A stretch of 64,000 nt of DNA, from the NCBI RefSeq assembly GCF_016909185.1, contig NZ_JAFBFH010000001.1, forward strand, positions 186,001 to 250,000, in the 5' to 3' direction. The DNA is from Siminovitchia thermophila. GTDB lineage: Bacteria; Bacillota; Bacilli; Bacillales; Bacillaceae_C. Of this stretch, positions 8,980 to 17,653 are shown one piece after another. The first letter of the stretch is position 1. Every line of letters starts with the position of its first letter. A program made the translations under genes and the position numbers. The notes below the pieces were generated by a model that did no database searches, had not been told where the DNA came from, and saw only the letters and a program-made list of their open reading frames with translations.

Positions 8980-9855
8980 TTAGGATATTACATGCAATTT
9001 GCGGGCAATATCTTCTCCTGCACGCGCGGCAGCAGCCGTCATAATATCAAGGTTTCCTGCATAAGGAGGAAAATAGTCTCCAACCCCTTCCACTTCAATG
9101 AAAACCGTGACGATATTTCCGGAAAATAACGGTTCCTGCTTCAAACGGTACCCCGGGACATATTCCTGAACAGTGCCGACGATGGAATCAATCGCTTCAC
9201 GGATGGCCTGTTCATCCATGTTCTTCACTTCGCAATAGACCGTATTCCTCATTAAAATAGGCGGTTCCGCAGGGTTTAGGATGATGAGCGCTTTTCCTTT
9301 GTCCGCTCCTCCGACTCTTTCAATTCCCCGCCTTGTCGTGATCGTAAATTCATCAATGTTGGCCCGGGTTCCCGGTCCCGCACTTTTGCTGGATATCGTG
9401 GCAACAATTTCAGCATAAGCAACATCTGCTATCTCATTCACCGCACTAACAACAGGAATGGTAGCCTGCCCGCCGCATGTAATCATATTGACATTATCAA
9501 CCGCAGCATTTTCAAGCTGGCGATTGACCGCGGGGCTAAAGAAAGGACCTACAGCCGCAGGCGTTAAATCAACCACTTTCTTGCCCAATTCTTTTAATAT
9601 TTTTGCGTGGCGGACATGAGCTTTTGCGGAAGTAGCATCAAAAATGATGTCCGCAATATCCGGGTTATCCACCAATCCTTGGATGCCATTGTAAAAAACG
9701 GCATACCCTTTTTCTTGTGCCATCTTCAGCCCTTCAGAATTCTTATCAATCCCGATCATGGCAGTCAATTGAACCCATTCACTGCGTTCCAGCTTAAACA
9801 TTAAGTCGGTTCCGATATTACCCGATCCAATAATGGCCGCTTTTATTTTCCCCAT
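8980..9855 (-). CDS. dmpF: Acetaldehyde dehydrogenase (acetylating)
   Basis: A 291-residue NAD- and CoA-dependent dehydrogenase converting acetaldehyde to acetyl-CoA. The N-terminal Rossmann motif is [13 protein letters not shown], and the nucleophile is Cys127 in [11 protein letters not shown]. The [20 protein letters not shown] segment is typical of the DmpF/BphJ group. AAAGGGGAA precedes the ATG. It lies 52 bp before the aldolase gene, its usual partner. Confidence 0.95.
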   Translation of the reverse strand: MGKIKAAIIGSGNIGTDLMFKLERSEWVQLTAMIGIDKNSEGLKMAQEKGYAVFYNGIQGLVDNPDIADIIFDATSAKAHVRHAKILKELGKKVVDLTPAAVGPFFSPAVNRQLENAAVDNVNMITCGGQATIPVVSAVNEIADVAYAEIVATISSKSAGPGTRANIDEFTITTRRGIERVGGADKGKALIILNPAEPPILMRNTVYCEVKNMDEQAIREAIDSIVGTVQEYVPGYRLKQEPLFSGNIVTVFIEVEGVGDYFPPYAGNLDIMTAAAARAGEDIARKLHVIS

Positions 9856-9868
9856 AAAAATTCCCCTT

Positions 9869-10657
9869 TCAGTCGTCCAATTGGAATGTCACAGTAACGG
9901 TGCCCAGTCTGCCAAAATCCGCTTTCACCTCATCACCTGCTGACACCGTGATCGCTCCCGATAACGCTCCCGGTAAAATCAACTCATCTTTTTTGAGAGT
10001 GATACCGTATTCAAATAGCTTATTAGCCAACCAGGCAATCGCTTCGGCCGGATGCCCCAAAGCCGCCGCTCCCGCCCCGGTGGCAATCAATTCATTGTTT
10101 TGAAATAAAGCCATTCCATTCGTGCGTAAATCACTTCCGGACAATCCAGTCTTTTTATCGCCTATGACAACTTTGGATGAAGAGCCGTTATCTGCCACTG
10201 TATCAATTAATTTGATCTTCCAATCCGCAATTCGGCTATCAATGATTTCCAACGTAGGGACTACGTATTTTGTAGCCATTAGGACGTCTATATAAGTGAT
10301 GTTGGGTCCTGTCAGCTCCTCTTCCAATACAAAACCGATTTCCGCTTCTACTTTTGGTGAAATCAACGTTTTTATATGAACTGTTCCGCCATTTTCAACA
10401 CACATGTCATCAAATAAATGTCCATAATCAGGTTCATTGACATTCAACATTTTTTGCATGGCCGCGCTTGTCAAACCAATCTTTTTTCCAATGACCTTCT
10501 TCCCTTGCCCCCTTTTCAAGCTGACCGTCTCCAACTGTATTTGATAAGCTTCCTTTACAGTCAACGACCTATCCCGTTCAGTTAAAGGTTGAACTTCCTT
10601 TACAGATTGTTCCGCATCCAACAGCTCTTTTGCAAAATCGATCAGTTTTGGTGACAC
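9869..10657 (-). CDS. dmpE: 2-oxopent-4-enoate hydratase (2-hydroxypentadienoate hydratase)
   Basis: A 262-residue fumarylacetoacetase-like hydratase adding water to 2-hydroxypenta-2,4-dienoate to give 4-hydroxy-2-oxovalerate. [15 protein letters not shown], the [10 protein letters not shown] segment, [30 protein letters not shown] and a C-terminal ILPGALSG resemble XylJ/DmpE rather than the decarboxylase paralogue encoded at 7105-7896. The likely start is the GTG at 10657 after GGGAGG. The two paralogues work in sequence, and DmpE and DmpH are known to associate. Confidence 0.85.
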   Translation of the reverse strand: MSPKLIDFAKELLDAEQSVKEVQPLTERDRSLTVKEAYQIQLETVSLKRGQGKKVIGKKIGLTSAAMQKMLNVNEPDYGHLFDDMCVENGGTVHIKTLISPKVEAEIGFVLEEELTGPNITYIDVLMATKYVVPTLEIIDSRIADWKIKLIDTVADNGSSSKVVIGDKKTGLSGSDLRTNGMALFQNNELIATGAGAAALGHPAEAIAWLANKLFEYGITLKKDELILPGALSGAITVSAGDEVKADFGRLGTVTVTFQLDD

Positions 10658-10683
10658 GTCTTTCGCCCTCCCGCATGTAAAAC

Positions 10684-10716
10684 AAATGAAAGGTGAACAT
10701 AGATCACCTTTCGCTT
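10684..10716 (-). other. Intercistronic hairpin
   Basis: A perfect 9-bp stem, GAAAGGTGA (10688-10696) with TCACCTTTC (10704-10712), and a 7-nt loop, sits in the 67-bp gap between the aldehyde dehydrogenase and hydratase genes. It lacks a long T-run, so RNA processing or partial attenuation inside the operon is more likely than full termination. Confidence 0.55.
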
Positions 10717-10724
10717 TGTTTCAT

Positions 10725-12191
10725 TTACTTTTTCATTGTGATTGTTTTCGCCTCGGTATAAAATTCAAAGCTGTGTCTTCCGCCTTCTCTTCCAATCCCA
10801 CTCGCTTTTGCTCCGCCAAATGGTGTTCTCAAATCGCGTACATACCAGCAATTAATCCATAACAGTCCGGAGTGAATGGACGCAGAAACCCGCTGTGCCC
10901 TTCGCAAGTCATTTGTCCAGACTACTCCAGCCAAACCATAAATCGAGTCATTGGCTATTTGAATCGCTTCTTCCTCCGTTTTAAACGGGATGATGACCGG
11001 AACAGGTCCAAAAATCTCTTCCTGCGCCACCCGCATTTTGTTGTTTACATCATATAAAACAGTAGGCATGTAGAAATTTCCTTCTTCCAGGCCTTCCACT
11101 CTTTTTCCTCCGTAAGCAAGTTTTGCTCCTTCGCTCATACCGATTTGAACGTAATGGTCTACGGTCTCGAGATGGCTCTTCGAAACAAGCGCGCCCATAT
11201 CCGTCGACTCATCCGTCGGGTCTCCGACTTTGATTTTCTTAACAGCTTCAACAAACTTGTCCAAAAATTGATCATAAACGCTCTCTTGGACTAAAATTCT
11301 TGAGCCGGCTAAGCAAATCTCCCCCTGATTTCGGAAAGTGGCTTCTTTTGACCCTTCGACAGCTTCATCCAAGTCCGCATCTTCAAATACAATATTGGCA
11401 GATTTCCCTCCAAGTTCGAGTGAAACGGGGATCAGACTTTTTGAAGCATTCTCCATTACTGTTTTACCCGTCTCGGTTTCCCCGACAAAAGCGAGGCGCC
11501 GGACAAAAGGATGGGTGGACATTGTTGTGCCGACCGTGCTTCCGGGACCGGTGATAATATTTAAAACGCCTGGGGGCAAGCCGGCTTCATTGGCAATTTC
11601 ACCAAGCATGACGGCACTTAGCGGTGTATAGGAGGCTGGTTTAATGACAATTGTGTTGCCGGCCGCGAGCGCAGCCGATGCTTTCCACGTCATCTGCATA
11701 AAGGGAAGATTCCATGGAATAATCAAGCTTGTCACACCTGCTGGTGTGTACTGTGTATACGACATATGTTTGCTCATATCGTAATGCTCATGAACCATAT
11801 ACTTGGCCATTTCTGCAAAAAAACGAAAATTGGCGGCGGCCCGGGGAATGTCAAAATCCCTGCTCTCTTTTATCGGCTTGCCTACATCCAACGTTTCCAC
11901 ATAAGCAAGCTCGTCCACATTTTTCATAATGAGATCAGACATATTGCAAAGGATTCGGGATCTCTCTTCCACGGGCATATTGCTCCAAACTCCGCTTTGA
12001 AAGGTACGTCCTGCCACTTCGATTGCGCGTTTGGCATCATGTTCCGTACCGTTTGCGACCGTGGCCAGTTTTTGATTCGTTGCCGGGTTAATAGAATCAA
12101 AGGTTTTTCTTGATTCTGATTCAACATATTCGCCATTTATAAAGAGCTTCGCATTTTTAACCATTGGTTTTTTTACTATATTCTGATACAT
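10725..12191 (-). CDS. nbaE: 2-aminomuconate 6-semialdehyde dehydrogenase
   Basis: A 488-residue NAD-dependent aldehyde dehydrogenase. The catalytic glutamate lies in SLELGGKSANIVF and the nucleophile cysteine in FRNQGEICLAGSRILV. It belongs to the hydroxymuconic/aminomuconic semialdehyde dehydrogenase branch. Flanked by ACMS decarboxylase, deaminase and hydratase genes, it should oxidise 2-aminomuconate 6-semialdehyde to 2-aminomuconate. GGGGAGG precedes the ATG. The assignment of substrate rests on the neighbourhood; by sequence alone hydroxymuconic semialdehyde is equally possible. Confidence 0.88.
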   Translation of the reverse strand: MYQNIVKKPMVKNAKLFINGEYVESESRKTFDSINPATNQKLATVANGTEHDAKRAIEVAGRTFQSGVWSNMPVEERSRILCNMSDLIMKNVDELAYVETLDVGKPIKESRDFDIPRAAANFRFFAEMAKYMVHEHYDMSKHMSYTQYTPAGVTSLIIPWNLPFMQMTWKASAALAAGNTIVIKPASYTPLSAVMLGEIANEAGLPPGVLNIITGPGSTVGTTMSTHPFVRRLAFVGETETGKTVMENASKSLIPVSLELGGKSANIVFEDADLDEAVEGSKEATFRNQGEICLAGSRILVQESVYDQFLDKFVEAVKKIKVGDPTDESTDMGALVSKSHLETVDHYVQIGMSEGAKLAYGGKRVEGLEEGNFYMPTVLYDVNNKMRVAQEEIFGPVPVIIPFKTEEEAIQIANDSIYGLAGVVWTNDLRRAQRVSASIHSGLLWINCWYVRDLRTPFGGAKASGIGREGGRHSFEFYTEAKTITMKK

Positions 12192-12194
12192 GTT

Positions 12195-12692
12195 TTAGTC
12201 CTCCCCGCCCTCCACTTCAAGAATCATTTCAATTTCAATCGCAGTATTATTCGGTAATTGAGCCATACCGACGGCAGACCGCCCGTGCTTGCCCTTATCT
12301 CCAAAAACTTGTCCCAGCAAGTCGGAAGCACCGTTCATGACGGCAGGCTGATCTGTAAAATCTTCGGTACTGTTGACCATTCCGAGTACCTTTACAATTC
12401 GTTTTACCTTGCTTAATTCACCGAGCTCGGCTTTCACAACACTTAATAAATTGAGCATCGATTGTCTGGCGGCAAGATAACCTTCCTCTGTTGTAAGATC
12501 CCTCCCCAGTTTTCCATGGAATTCATCCACTCCCTGCCCGGCTGTAAATAATAAATTTCCAGTTCTGACACAGCTCACATAGCTTCCTACAGGAGATCTT
12601 AAAGCGGGCAACTTCAAGCCCAAATGTTCCAGCTTTTTTTCCGGTGTATCCGCCATTTCTGCAATACTTCCTATATCTGGTCTATCCATCAT
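12195..12692 (-). CDS. nbaF: RidA/YjgF-family protein, probable 2-aminomuconate deaminase
   Basis: A 165-residue RidA (YjgF) fold protein with an extra N-terminal stretch compared with ordinary RidA of about 130 residues. The FTAGQGVDEFHGKLG and KHGRSAVGMAQLPNNTAIEIEM segments are typical of the family. Pseudomonas 2-nitrobenzoate and 2-aminophenol operons use a RidA-like protein to hydrolyse 2-aminomuconate to 4-oxalocrotonate and ammonia. Its position between the ACMS decarboxylase and aminomuconate semialdehyde dehydrogenase genes makes that role very likely here. Its start overlaps the stop of the preceding gene by 4 bp. Confidence 0.82.
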   Translation of the reverse strand: MMDRPDIGSIAEMADTPEKKLEHLGLKLPALRSPVGSYVSCVRTGNLLFTAGQGVDEFHGKLGRDLTTEEGYLAARQSMLNLLSVVKAELGELSKVKRIVKVLGMVNSTEDFTDQPAVMNGASDLLGQVFGDKGKHGRSAVGMAQLPNNTAIEIEMILEVEGGED

Positions 12693-13705
12693 TTTTGCAA
12701 CGCTTCCTTTATATTCATATTTAAAAATGACAAGGCATTCCCGCCCAACATGGCAGCTTTTTGTTCCTCTGTGAGACCGAGCGTATCGTCTATGACTTTT
12801 CCGGGCGGTATCTCCCTCAAGAGGAAGGGATAGTCAGATCCCATGACAATTTTTTCATATCCAAAACGCTCTACTAAATATGATAGATTTACAGGGTCAT
12901 AGTTAAGCGAATCAAAATAAAACTTTTGCGCATAAAAGCTTGGAGGCTTTTGAATCTTCCGGATGTGGGGCCATACGTTCCACCCTTGATCCAGACGCGG
13001 CAATATATAAGGGAAAGAACCTCCCCCATGGGCAAAACAAACCTTCAAGGTCGGATATTTTTCCATGACCGCCCCATTAATCAAACTGGCGGCGGCCAAA
13101 GCGGTTTCACTCGGCATGCCTACTGTATACATAAAGTTATGGCGGGGCATTCTTTCTCTTCCAAGCGTCTCCCATGGATGCACGAATAACGGCACATTCC
13201 ATTTTTCCGCCATTTCGAAAAAGCCAGAAAATGAAGGATCGTCCAAGTTTTTGCCATTCACATTCGTTCCGATTTCAATCCCTTTTAAGCCGAGTTGAAA
13301 CATACACCGTTCCATTTCGCGAATGGAAACATCCACATCCTGAAGCGGGACAGTCCCAAGGCCAATAAATCTTGAAGGATACTGCTTCACCGTTTCAGCA
13401 ATAAAGTCATTTTGAATATGTGCCATTTCTTCAGCGGCATTTGGCTCTGCCCAATAAGAGAACGTCACCGGAATGGGGGACAGGACTTGAAGATCGACAC
13501 CTTCTTTGTCCATATCTTCTATTCTTTTTTCAGGGCTCCACACTTGATCGGTCACTTCCCGGAAAACTTTCCCGGAAACCATTATATTAGCACCGCATGA
13601 GCAGGTCTTTTCTAAAACTGGCCAACGGCCGCCACCGTATCTTTTTGTAAAGTCAGGTATGTCTTCAGGAATAATATGTGTGTGAAAGTCCACTCTCATT
13701 TCCAT
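12689..13705 (-). CDS. nbaD: 2-amino-3-carboxymuconate 6-semialdehyde decarboxylase (ACMSD)
   Basis: A roughly 338-residue amidohydrolase-superfamily Zn decarboxylase that converts ACMS to 2-aminomuconate 6-semialdehyde. The N-terminal VDFHTHIIPED carries the HxH metal pair, and further family motifs are the FVHPWET segment, the CFAHGGGSFPY segment and the C-terminal GSDYPF aspartate. The frame is open to 13738, but the ATGs at 13705 and 13699 lie at the metal-binding N-terminus and overlap the dioxygenase stop (13696), indicating translational coupling. This step commits the pathway to catabolism rather than quinolinate/NAD formation. Confidence 0.93.
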   Translation of the reverse strand: MEMRVDFHTHIIPEDIPDFTKRYGGGRWPVLEKTCSCGANIMVSGKVFREVTDQVWSPEKRIEDMDKEGVDLQVLSPIPVTFSYWAEPNAAEEMAHIQNDFIAETVKQYPSRFIGLGTVPLQDVDVSIREMERCMFQLGLKGIEIGTNVNGKNLDDPSFSGFFEMAEKWNVPLFVHPWETLGRERMPRHNFMYTVGMPSETALAAASLINGAVMEKYPTLKVCFAHGGGSFPYILPRLDQGWNVWPHIRKIQKPPSFYAQKFYFDSLNYDPVNLSYLVERFGYEKIVMGSDYPFLLREIPPGKVIDDTLGLTEEQKAAMLGGNALSFLNMNIKEALQK

Positions 13706-14241
13706 ATCCCTGCTTCCGCCGGCATCACATATCCACATTTATCACATGTTCTAAGTTCTTCACTGCTATCAAACTGTTCAATTCCGGCTTTTAACTGAGT
13801 TTCAATATTGGTAAGCTGCATCGTCATTCGATGAAGTTCATGATCACATTGATCACAGAACCAAACCATGGATTCCAATTCGCCCGGACCGCGTTTTTTC
13901 TCAATCACCAAGCCATATGTGTCTGCCACACGATGCGGGGAATGAGGGACATTTGCCGGAAGCAGGAAAACTTCCCCTTCTTGGACAGTAACGACCTCTC
14001 TTTTTCCCTCGTCATTGATTACTTCGATATAACAGGCGCCTTTGATTTGATAAAAGAACTCTTCGGCAGGGCTGACATGAAAATCACGGCGCTTGTTCGG
14101 CCCCCCGACCATCATGTAAATGAAGTCCGACTCTTCCCAAAGCATTTTATTATTCACTGGCGGCTTTAATTGACCCTTGTTTTCTTCAATCCATCCGAGC
14201 AAACTGAACGCTTTAAAATTTCTTGATTTCAACTTTGACAT
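13696..14241 (-). CDS. nbaC: 3-hydroxyanthranilate 3,4-dioxygenase
   Basis: A 181-residue cupin extradiol dioxygenase that opens the ring of 3-hydroxyanthranilate to ACMS. The Fe(II) triad is His55 (RRDFHVSP), Glu61 (AEEFFYQ) and His100 (ANVPHSPHR). The bacterial-type rubredoxin-like second iron site is present at Cys129/Cys132 and Cys166/Cys169. The frame is open to 14361, but GGAGG followed by tandem ATGs (14244, 14241) marks the true start; 14241 has the better spacing. A decayed second copy lies just upstream at 14346-14725. Confidence 0.95.
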   Translation of the reverse strand: MSKLKSRNFKAFSLLGWIEENKGQLKPPVNNKMLWEESDFIYMMVGGPNKRRDFHVSPAEEFFYQIKGACYIEVINDEGKREVVTVQEGEVFLLPANVPHSPHRVADTYGLVIEKKRGPGELESMVWFCDQCDHELHRMTMQLTNIETQLKAGIEQFDSSEELRTCDKCGYVMPAEAGIWK

Positions 14242-14345
14242 CATGATTCCTCCATCATTTTGTTTATAAGATACCCACTTGTCATTTTCCCGAGACTGTA
14301 GCTTGAAAAAGCAGGACTGCTTTCCGTTTCTTCTTCCTTTATCTT

Positions 14346-14725
14346 TTCGCAGGTGTCGCACGTTCTAAGTTCTTCACTGCTGTCAACTTAACTTTGTTTT
14401 CTATTGGTAAGCCGCATTGTCGTTCGATGAAGCCCACACTCACATGTATCACCGAATTAAACCATGGGCCCACCGCGCTTTTTCTCAATCACCAAGCCTA
14501 TGTGTTTGCCACACGATGCGGGAAATAAGGGCTATTTTTTGGAAGAAAAAAACATTTTTTTAACTAAAATCAACCTCTTGTTTTCCATGATTACCGCAAC
14601 TTTGATTTTGCCAAATGATCGCTTCTCTTCGAGAGCCGATATGAAGATCACGGCGCTTGTTCGGGCTTCCGACTACCGATTCTCTTATTGTTTATAAGCG
14701 GCTTTACTTGCTCTCAATCAAACTC
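14346..14725 (-). pseudogene. Decayed duplicate of the 3-hydroxyanthranilate dioxygenase gene
   Basis: Read on the plus strand, many blocks repeat the intact gene: CGTTCTAAGTTCTTCACTGC, the TTTCTCAATCACCAAGCC region, GCCACACGATGCGGG, GATATGAAGATCACGGCGC (compare GACATGAAAATCACGGCGC) and CGGCTTTACTTG. They occur in the same order and spacing as 13751-14170, about 0.6 kb away. Frameshifts and substitutions remove any usable frame. This is a degenerate tandem duplication lying inside the operon between the FAD synthetase and the working dioxygenase gene. Confidence 0.88.
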
Positions 14726-14768
14726 ACTTTATCAAGCCCCATTTCATCCATTTCTTTTAACCATATCC

Positions 14769-15296
14769 TCACATCCATCCGAGCAGAGGCAGCACTTGTT
14801 CTTGTTTCCCTTTTACAATAAGCTCTCTAATTCTAGTTGAAGAGATTCGCTCTCCCCGCGCACAACAAATCGGATTGATTGATTGGACGTTAAAATATGA
14901 TTTTAATAGCGAAACATCACCGGCTCGATTGTTTCCAAAGCGAAAATCATCTCCGACAATCATGCATTTCGGATTGATACGTGACAGCTCTTCAACAAAC
15001 TCCAGCGCTGTCCGCTTTACATACTCTTCATCAAACTTTGCGAGTATCGTGTGGGTAACACCTAAACGCTCCAACAATGTAAGCTTTTGTTCAGGGCTTG
15101 TCAGAGTACGGGCTCCTTGAAAATAGACCCGGGGAGGAGGGCTGAATGTATAAACGACAGTGGGCACTCCTTCCAAGTTTCCTTTTCTCACCATCTCGCG
15201 GATCACTGATTGATGTCCGCGGTGAACGCCGTCAAAAGCGCCAATGGCAACCACCGATCTCGATAATGTAAGGCTTTCGGCTTGAAAAAGTTTCAA
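14769..15296 (-). CDS. Single-domain FAD synthetase (FMN adenylyltransferase), RibF N-terminal type
   Basis: A 175-residue protein equal to the nucleotidyltransferase half of RibF: VAIGAFDGVHRGHQS (the GxFDGxHxGH adenylyltransferase motif), the VVYTFSPPPRVYF segment, IVGDDFRFGNNRAG and ISSTRIRELI. The C-terminal riboflavin kinase domain of ordinary RibF (about 310 residues) is absent, and the frame closes cleanly after this domain, so it is a dedicated FAD synthetase rather than a broken gene. The start is TTG at 15296 after GAGGG. Sitting between the monooxygenase and ring-cleavage genes, it should supply FAD to the reductase/monooxygenase pair, as described for the Geobacillus thermodenitrificans anthranilate cluster. 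Confidence 0.88.
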   Translation of the reverse strand: MKLFQAESLTLSRSVVAIGAFDGVHRGHQSVIREMVRKGNLEGVPTVVYTFSPPPRVYFQGARTLTSPEQKLTLLERLGVTHTILAKFDEEYVKRTALEFVEELSRINPKCMIVGDDFRFGNNRAGDVSLLKSYFNVQSINPICCARGERISSTRIRELIVKGKQEQVLPLLGWM

Positions 15297-15330
15297 CTGA
15301 ATCCCTCACTTCCGCAATACCACTTTCCAT

Positions 15331-16833
15331 TCATGAATGTAATTGCTTTGTTTGCTCCTGATGTTCCTCCGATAATAAGAGAGACTCTTCCAGCACCCGC
15401 TCCACCAGCGGGTAAGAAAGATTGTTTCTTTTATGGACATTGTAGAACATTCCCATTTTTCGTACCGGATCACCGGAATAATAACGCTCATACTGCACCA
15501 ACCTTTGGCCGAACGCTTCCCCGCACAGATCCCATGCCAGTTTAAATAATCTGACCCGTTTTTCCGAGGAGACTCCAGAACGGCCGGCATAATATTTATT
15601 CATATCGTCACTTATTTCCGGACGCGCGAAGTCCGCGCCCGTTGGTGACATCAACAGACCTCCGGCACCGATAGTCTGTAAGACTTCAATGGCCCTCGGA
15701 TACATTTTCGGCAATAGCCCCCGGATCGTTTCAAGCGGCACAATATTGGGAAGGGCTTCCCCTTGATCAGTGATTGAGTACTCCCGCTCGGCGGTACGCA
15801 CTAAAGCCCGGATTGTCTCGACAGCTTGGATCAGTTCCGACAGGAGATTTTGAACATTCAAGTATCCATCAACTCCAATGGAATCCGCAAGGGAGCACGC
15901 CACATCAGTTACAAACGAAAGTTTGCATAATCCTCTGACCGCCGATTGATGTGACGGTTGGAGATTGATCCCTGTTTTCGGATAGAGTAAGTTGCCCGCT
16001 TCAACGTTTTGGTTAATAAAGACCCGCTCCCACGGTACGAATACATCGTCAAAGACAAGCAATGCGTCCATTTCTTCAAATCTGGAAGCCAACGGATGAT
16101 CCCATGTCGAACGGGTTCCACTTTGTGTCTCTTCTCTGCAATAAATGCGCAGGCCCGGCGCATCGATTGGAAGAGCAAACGAAATGGCAAACTTTTCGTC
16201 TCCCGGCTTAAAGCTCGGATATGAGTAGATGATGACTTCATCAGTGATCGGCGCAAGCGTTGCTAACATTTTCGCCCCTCGTACAATCAAACCATCTTCC
16301 GTTTCTTTGCAAACTCCCAAGTGGGCATACTCCACTTCTTGCTCATGGGAAGCTTTGCTTCTATCATTTTGCGGATTAACAATCGCATGGGTAAGAAACA
16401 GGTCGTTGTCTCTTATATATCTGTAATAGTTGATGATATTGTCACCGTAACGTTCACCATACTGCCGGAAAAACCAATCGTTTGTAGCCATCGATGTGAC
16501 TACAACATTTAGGAAGTCCGGTGTTCTGCCCATTAAACCGTAAGTGGCTTCTGCCCAGACTTCAAACAATCTCCTCCTTGCTTCAAGATCCTCCGCATTC
16601 CTTGGAATCAGGAAACCATTATTTACCCGCTTTCCAGTTTCTTCGCAAATATGGATGATATCGGCCTGATACTTAGGGTCGTGCTGCATATCAAATAATC
16701 TCGCCATCTCCTTAATCGGCTGTTTAAACACCGGATGATTCACCAAATCTGTCACCCGTTCACCACCAAGCCAGACCTCCGGCTGCCGCGACTTCAACCC
16801 TTGAATATATTGCTCTCCCGTTCTGATGCTCAT
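15331..16833 (-). CDS. FADH2-utilising monooxygenase, probable anthranilate 3-monooxygenase
   Basis: A 500-residue member of the HpaB (4-hydroxyphenylacetate 3-monooxygenase oxygenase) family with an acyl-CoA-dehydrogenase-like fold. Recognisable segments are the [20 protein letters not shown] region, the [21 protein letters not shown] region and [12 protein letters not shown]. It uses free FADH2 and O2 to hydroxylate an aromatic ring. With an FAD synthetase, a flavin reductase and a complete 3-hydroxyanthranilate pathway in the same operon, anthranilate is the likely substrate, as in Geobacillus thermodenitrificans. A phenol or hydroxyphenylacetate substrate is the alternative on family grounds. 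GGAGG precedes the ATG. Confidence 0.87.
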   Translation of the reverse strand: MSIRTGEQYIQGLKSRQPEVWLGGERVTDLVNHPVFKQPIKEMARLFDMQHDPKYQADIIHICEETGKRVNNGFLIPRNAEDLEARRRLFEVWAEATYGLMGRTPDFLNVVVTSMATNDWFFRQYGERYGDNIINYYRYIRDNDLFLTHAIVNPQNDRSKASHEQEVEYAHLGVCKETEDGLIVRGAKMLATLAPITDEVIIYSYPSFKPGDEKFAISFALPIDAPGLRIYCREETQSGTRSTWDHPLASRFEEMDALLVFDDVFVPWERVFINQNVEAGNLLYPKTGINLQPSHQSAVRGLCKLSFVTDVACSLADSIGVDGYLNVQNLLSELIQAVETIRALVRTAEREYSITDQGEALPNIVPLETIRGLLPKMYPRAIEVLQTIGAGGLLMSPTGADFARPEISDDMNKYYAGRSGVSSEKRVRLFKLAWDLCGEAFGQRLVQYERYYSGDPVRKMGMFYNVHKRNNLSYPLVERVLEESLLLSEEHQEQTKQLHS

Positions 16834-16848
16834 CGTTTTTTCCCTCCA

Positions 16849-17337
16849 TTATGAATTTGCAGCAAGAATGGAACGATCTGCTGTTTCGAAAAATTTTCCC
16901 CTGTAAAATAATAAACTCTCTTTTTGATTGTAGGAAAAATCCTCCACCTTCCCCACAAACAAAAGATGATCTCCGCCTTCATACTCCTTCCAGGGCGAAC
17001 ACTTAAAATGAGCTACTGTTCCTTTTAGTGCAGGCAGCGGGCCAAGCGTTTCTTCCCACTCCACCTCCAGATCCGCCTGTGGCCGTCCCGCGAATTGCAG
17101 TGCATAGGCAGCCTGATCAGCAGATAATATATTGATAACAAAGGACTTGTTTTTCAATTCTTCAAAAGCCTTTGTCTTCTTATCTATGGAAATAAGTACA
17201 AGCGGCGGGTCCAATGAAACAGAAGTGAAGGAGTTGACGGTTATCCCTCTTCTTTGGCCATCGTCATTCATCCAAGTGATCACCGTGACACCGGTTGCAA
17301 AACAGCCAAAACAATTCCGTAATTCTCTCGTATCCAT
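16849..17337 (-). CDS. Flavin reductase (HpaC-like) for the two-component monooxygenase
   Basis: A 162-residue NAD(P)H:flavin oxidoreductase of the HpaC/flavin-reductase-like domain family: CFATGVTVITWM near the N-terminus, the GITVNSFTSVSLDPPLVLISID flavin-binding stretch and the C-terminal GGDHLLFVGKVED. It reduces FAD and passes FADH2 to the monooxygenase encoded 15 bp downstream. GGAGG lies 9 nt before the second ATG (17337), so that is preferred over the ATG at 17346. It is the first gene of the operon. Confidence 0.92.
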   Translation of the reverse strand: MDTRELRNCFGCFATGVTVITWMNDDGQRRGITVNSFTSVSLDPPLVLISIDKKTKAFEELKNKSFVINILSADQAAYALQFAGRPQADLEVEWEETLGPLPALKGTVAHFKCSPWKEYEGGDHLLFVGKVEDFSYNQKESLLFYRGKFFETADRSILAANS

Positions 17338-17370
17338 AGACTCCATCCTCCAATCTTCAGATTTGTATTT

Positions 17371-17399
17371 ACTATATTGAAAACGCTGACACCCTACAA
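17371..17399 (-). promoter_or_regulatory. Candidate sigma-A promoter of the anthranilate operon
   Basis: On the minus strand TTGTAG (17394-17399), a 17-bp spacer and TATAGT (17371-17376) lie 34 bp before the flavin reductase start. It is the only convincing promoter-like pair upstream of the operon. Confidence 0.6.
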
Positions 17400-17402
17400 C
17401 GC

Positions 17403-17427
17403 ATAGATTTCAGATGATGAAATCTAT
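17403..17427. promoter_or_regulatory. Perfect 10+5+10 palindrome, candidate operator
   Basis: ATAGATTTCA (17403-17412) and TGAAATCTAT (17418-17427) are perfect inverted arms around a 5-bp centre, ending 3 bp upstream of the -35 hexamer. The position suits an activator or repressor of the degradation operon. No regulator gene is adjacent; the nearest candidate in the window is the IclR-family gene at 24974. Confidence 0.65.
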
Positions 17428-17514
17428 TAAAAATTTTCATAGAACCATTAATAAAGTAGGAAAGGGGTTTGGATATATGTTGAAAGCTGATGGATATTCG
17501 TAAAAATTGCGAGA

Positions 17515-17575
17515 ATAGGGGCTGGGACATAAACAAGTACGAAATAAAAGAGGGACCGGAATCATTTCGAATATC
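17515..17575 (+). repeat. Fragment of the GGGACATAA-type repeat
   Basis: GGGGCTGGGACATAAACAAG followed by TACGAAATAAA matches the end of the composite repeats at 44.8 and 54.2 kb (GGGCCGGGACATAAGCAAAT then ACGAAATA). The similarity then fades, so it is a partial or old copy. Confidence 0.5.
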
Positions 17576-17608
17576 AGATACAACTCCGAATACTCACTAT
17601 TTTTCTGC

Positions 17609-17646
17609 AAAAAAAAAAACGAACCACCAAGAGGATGGTGATTCAT
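17609..17646 (-). terminator. Rho-independent terminator of tcyP
   Basis: On the minus strand GAATCACCATCC, a short loop and the complementary GGTGGTTC are followed by about ten T, directly after the tcyP stop. Confidence 0.88.
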
Positions 17647-17653
17647 TTCTTCC

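Noticed and set aside
14242-14361. N-terminal extension of the 3-hydroxyanthranilate dioxygenase
   Set aside because: The extra residues come from the decayed upstream copy, and GGAGG sits just before the ATGs at 14244/14241.
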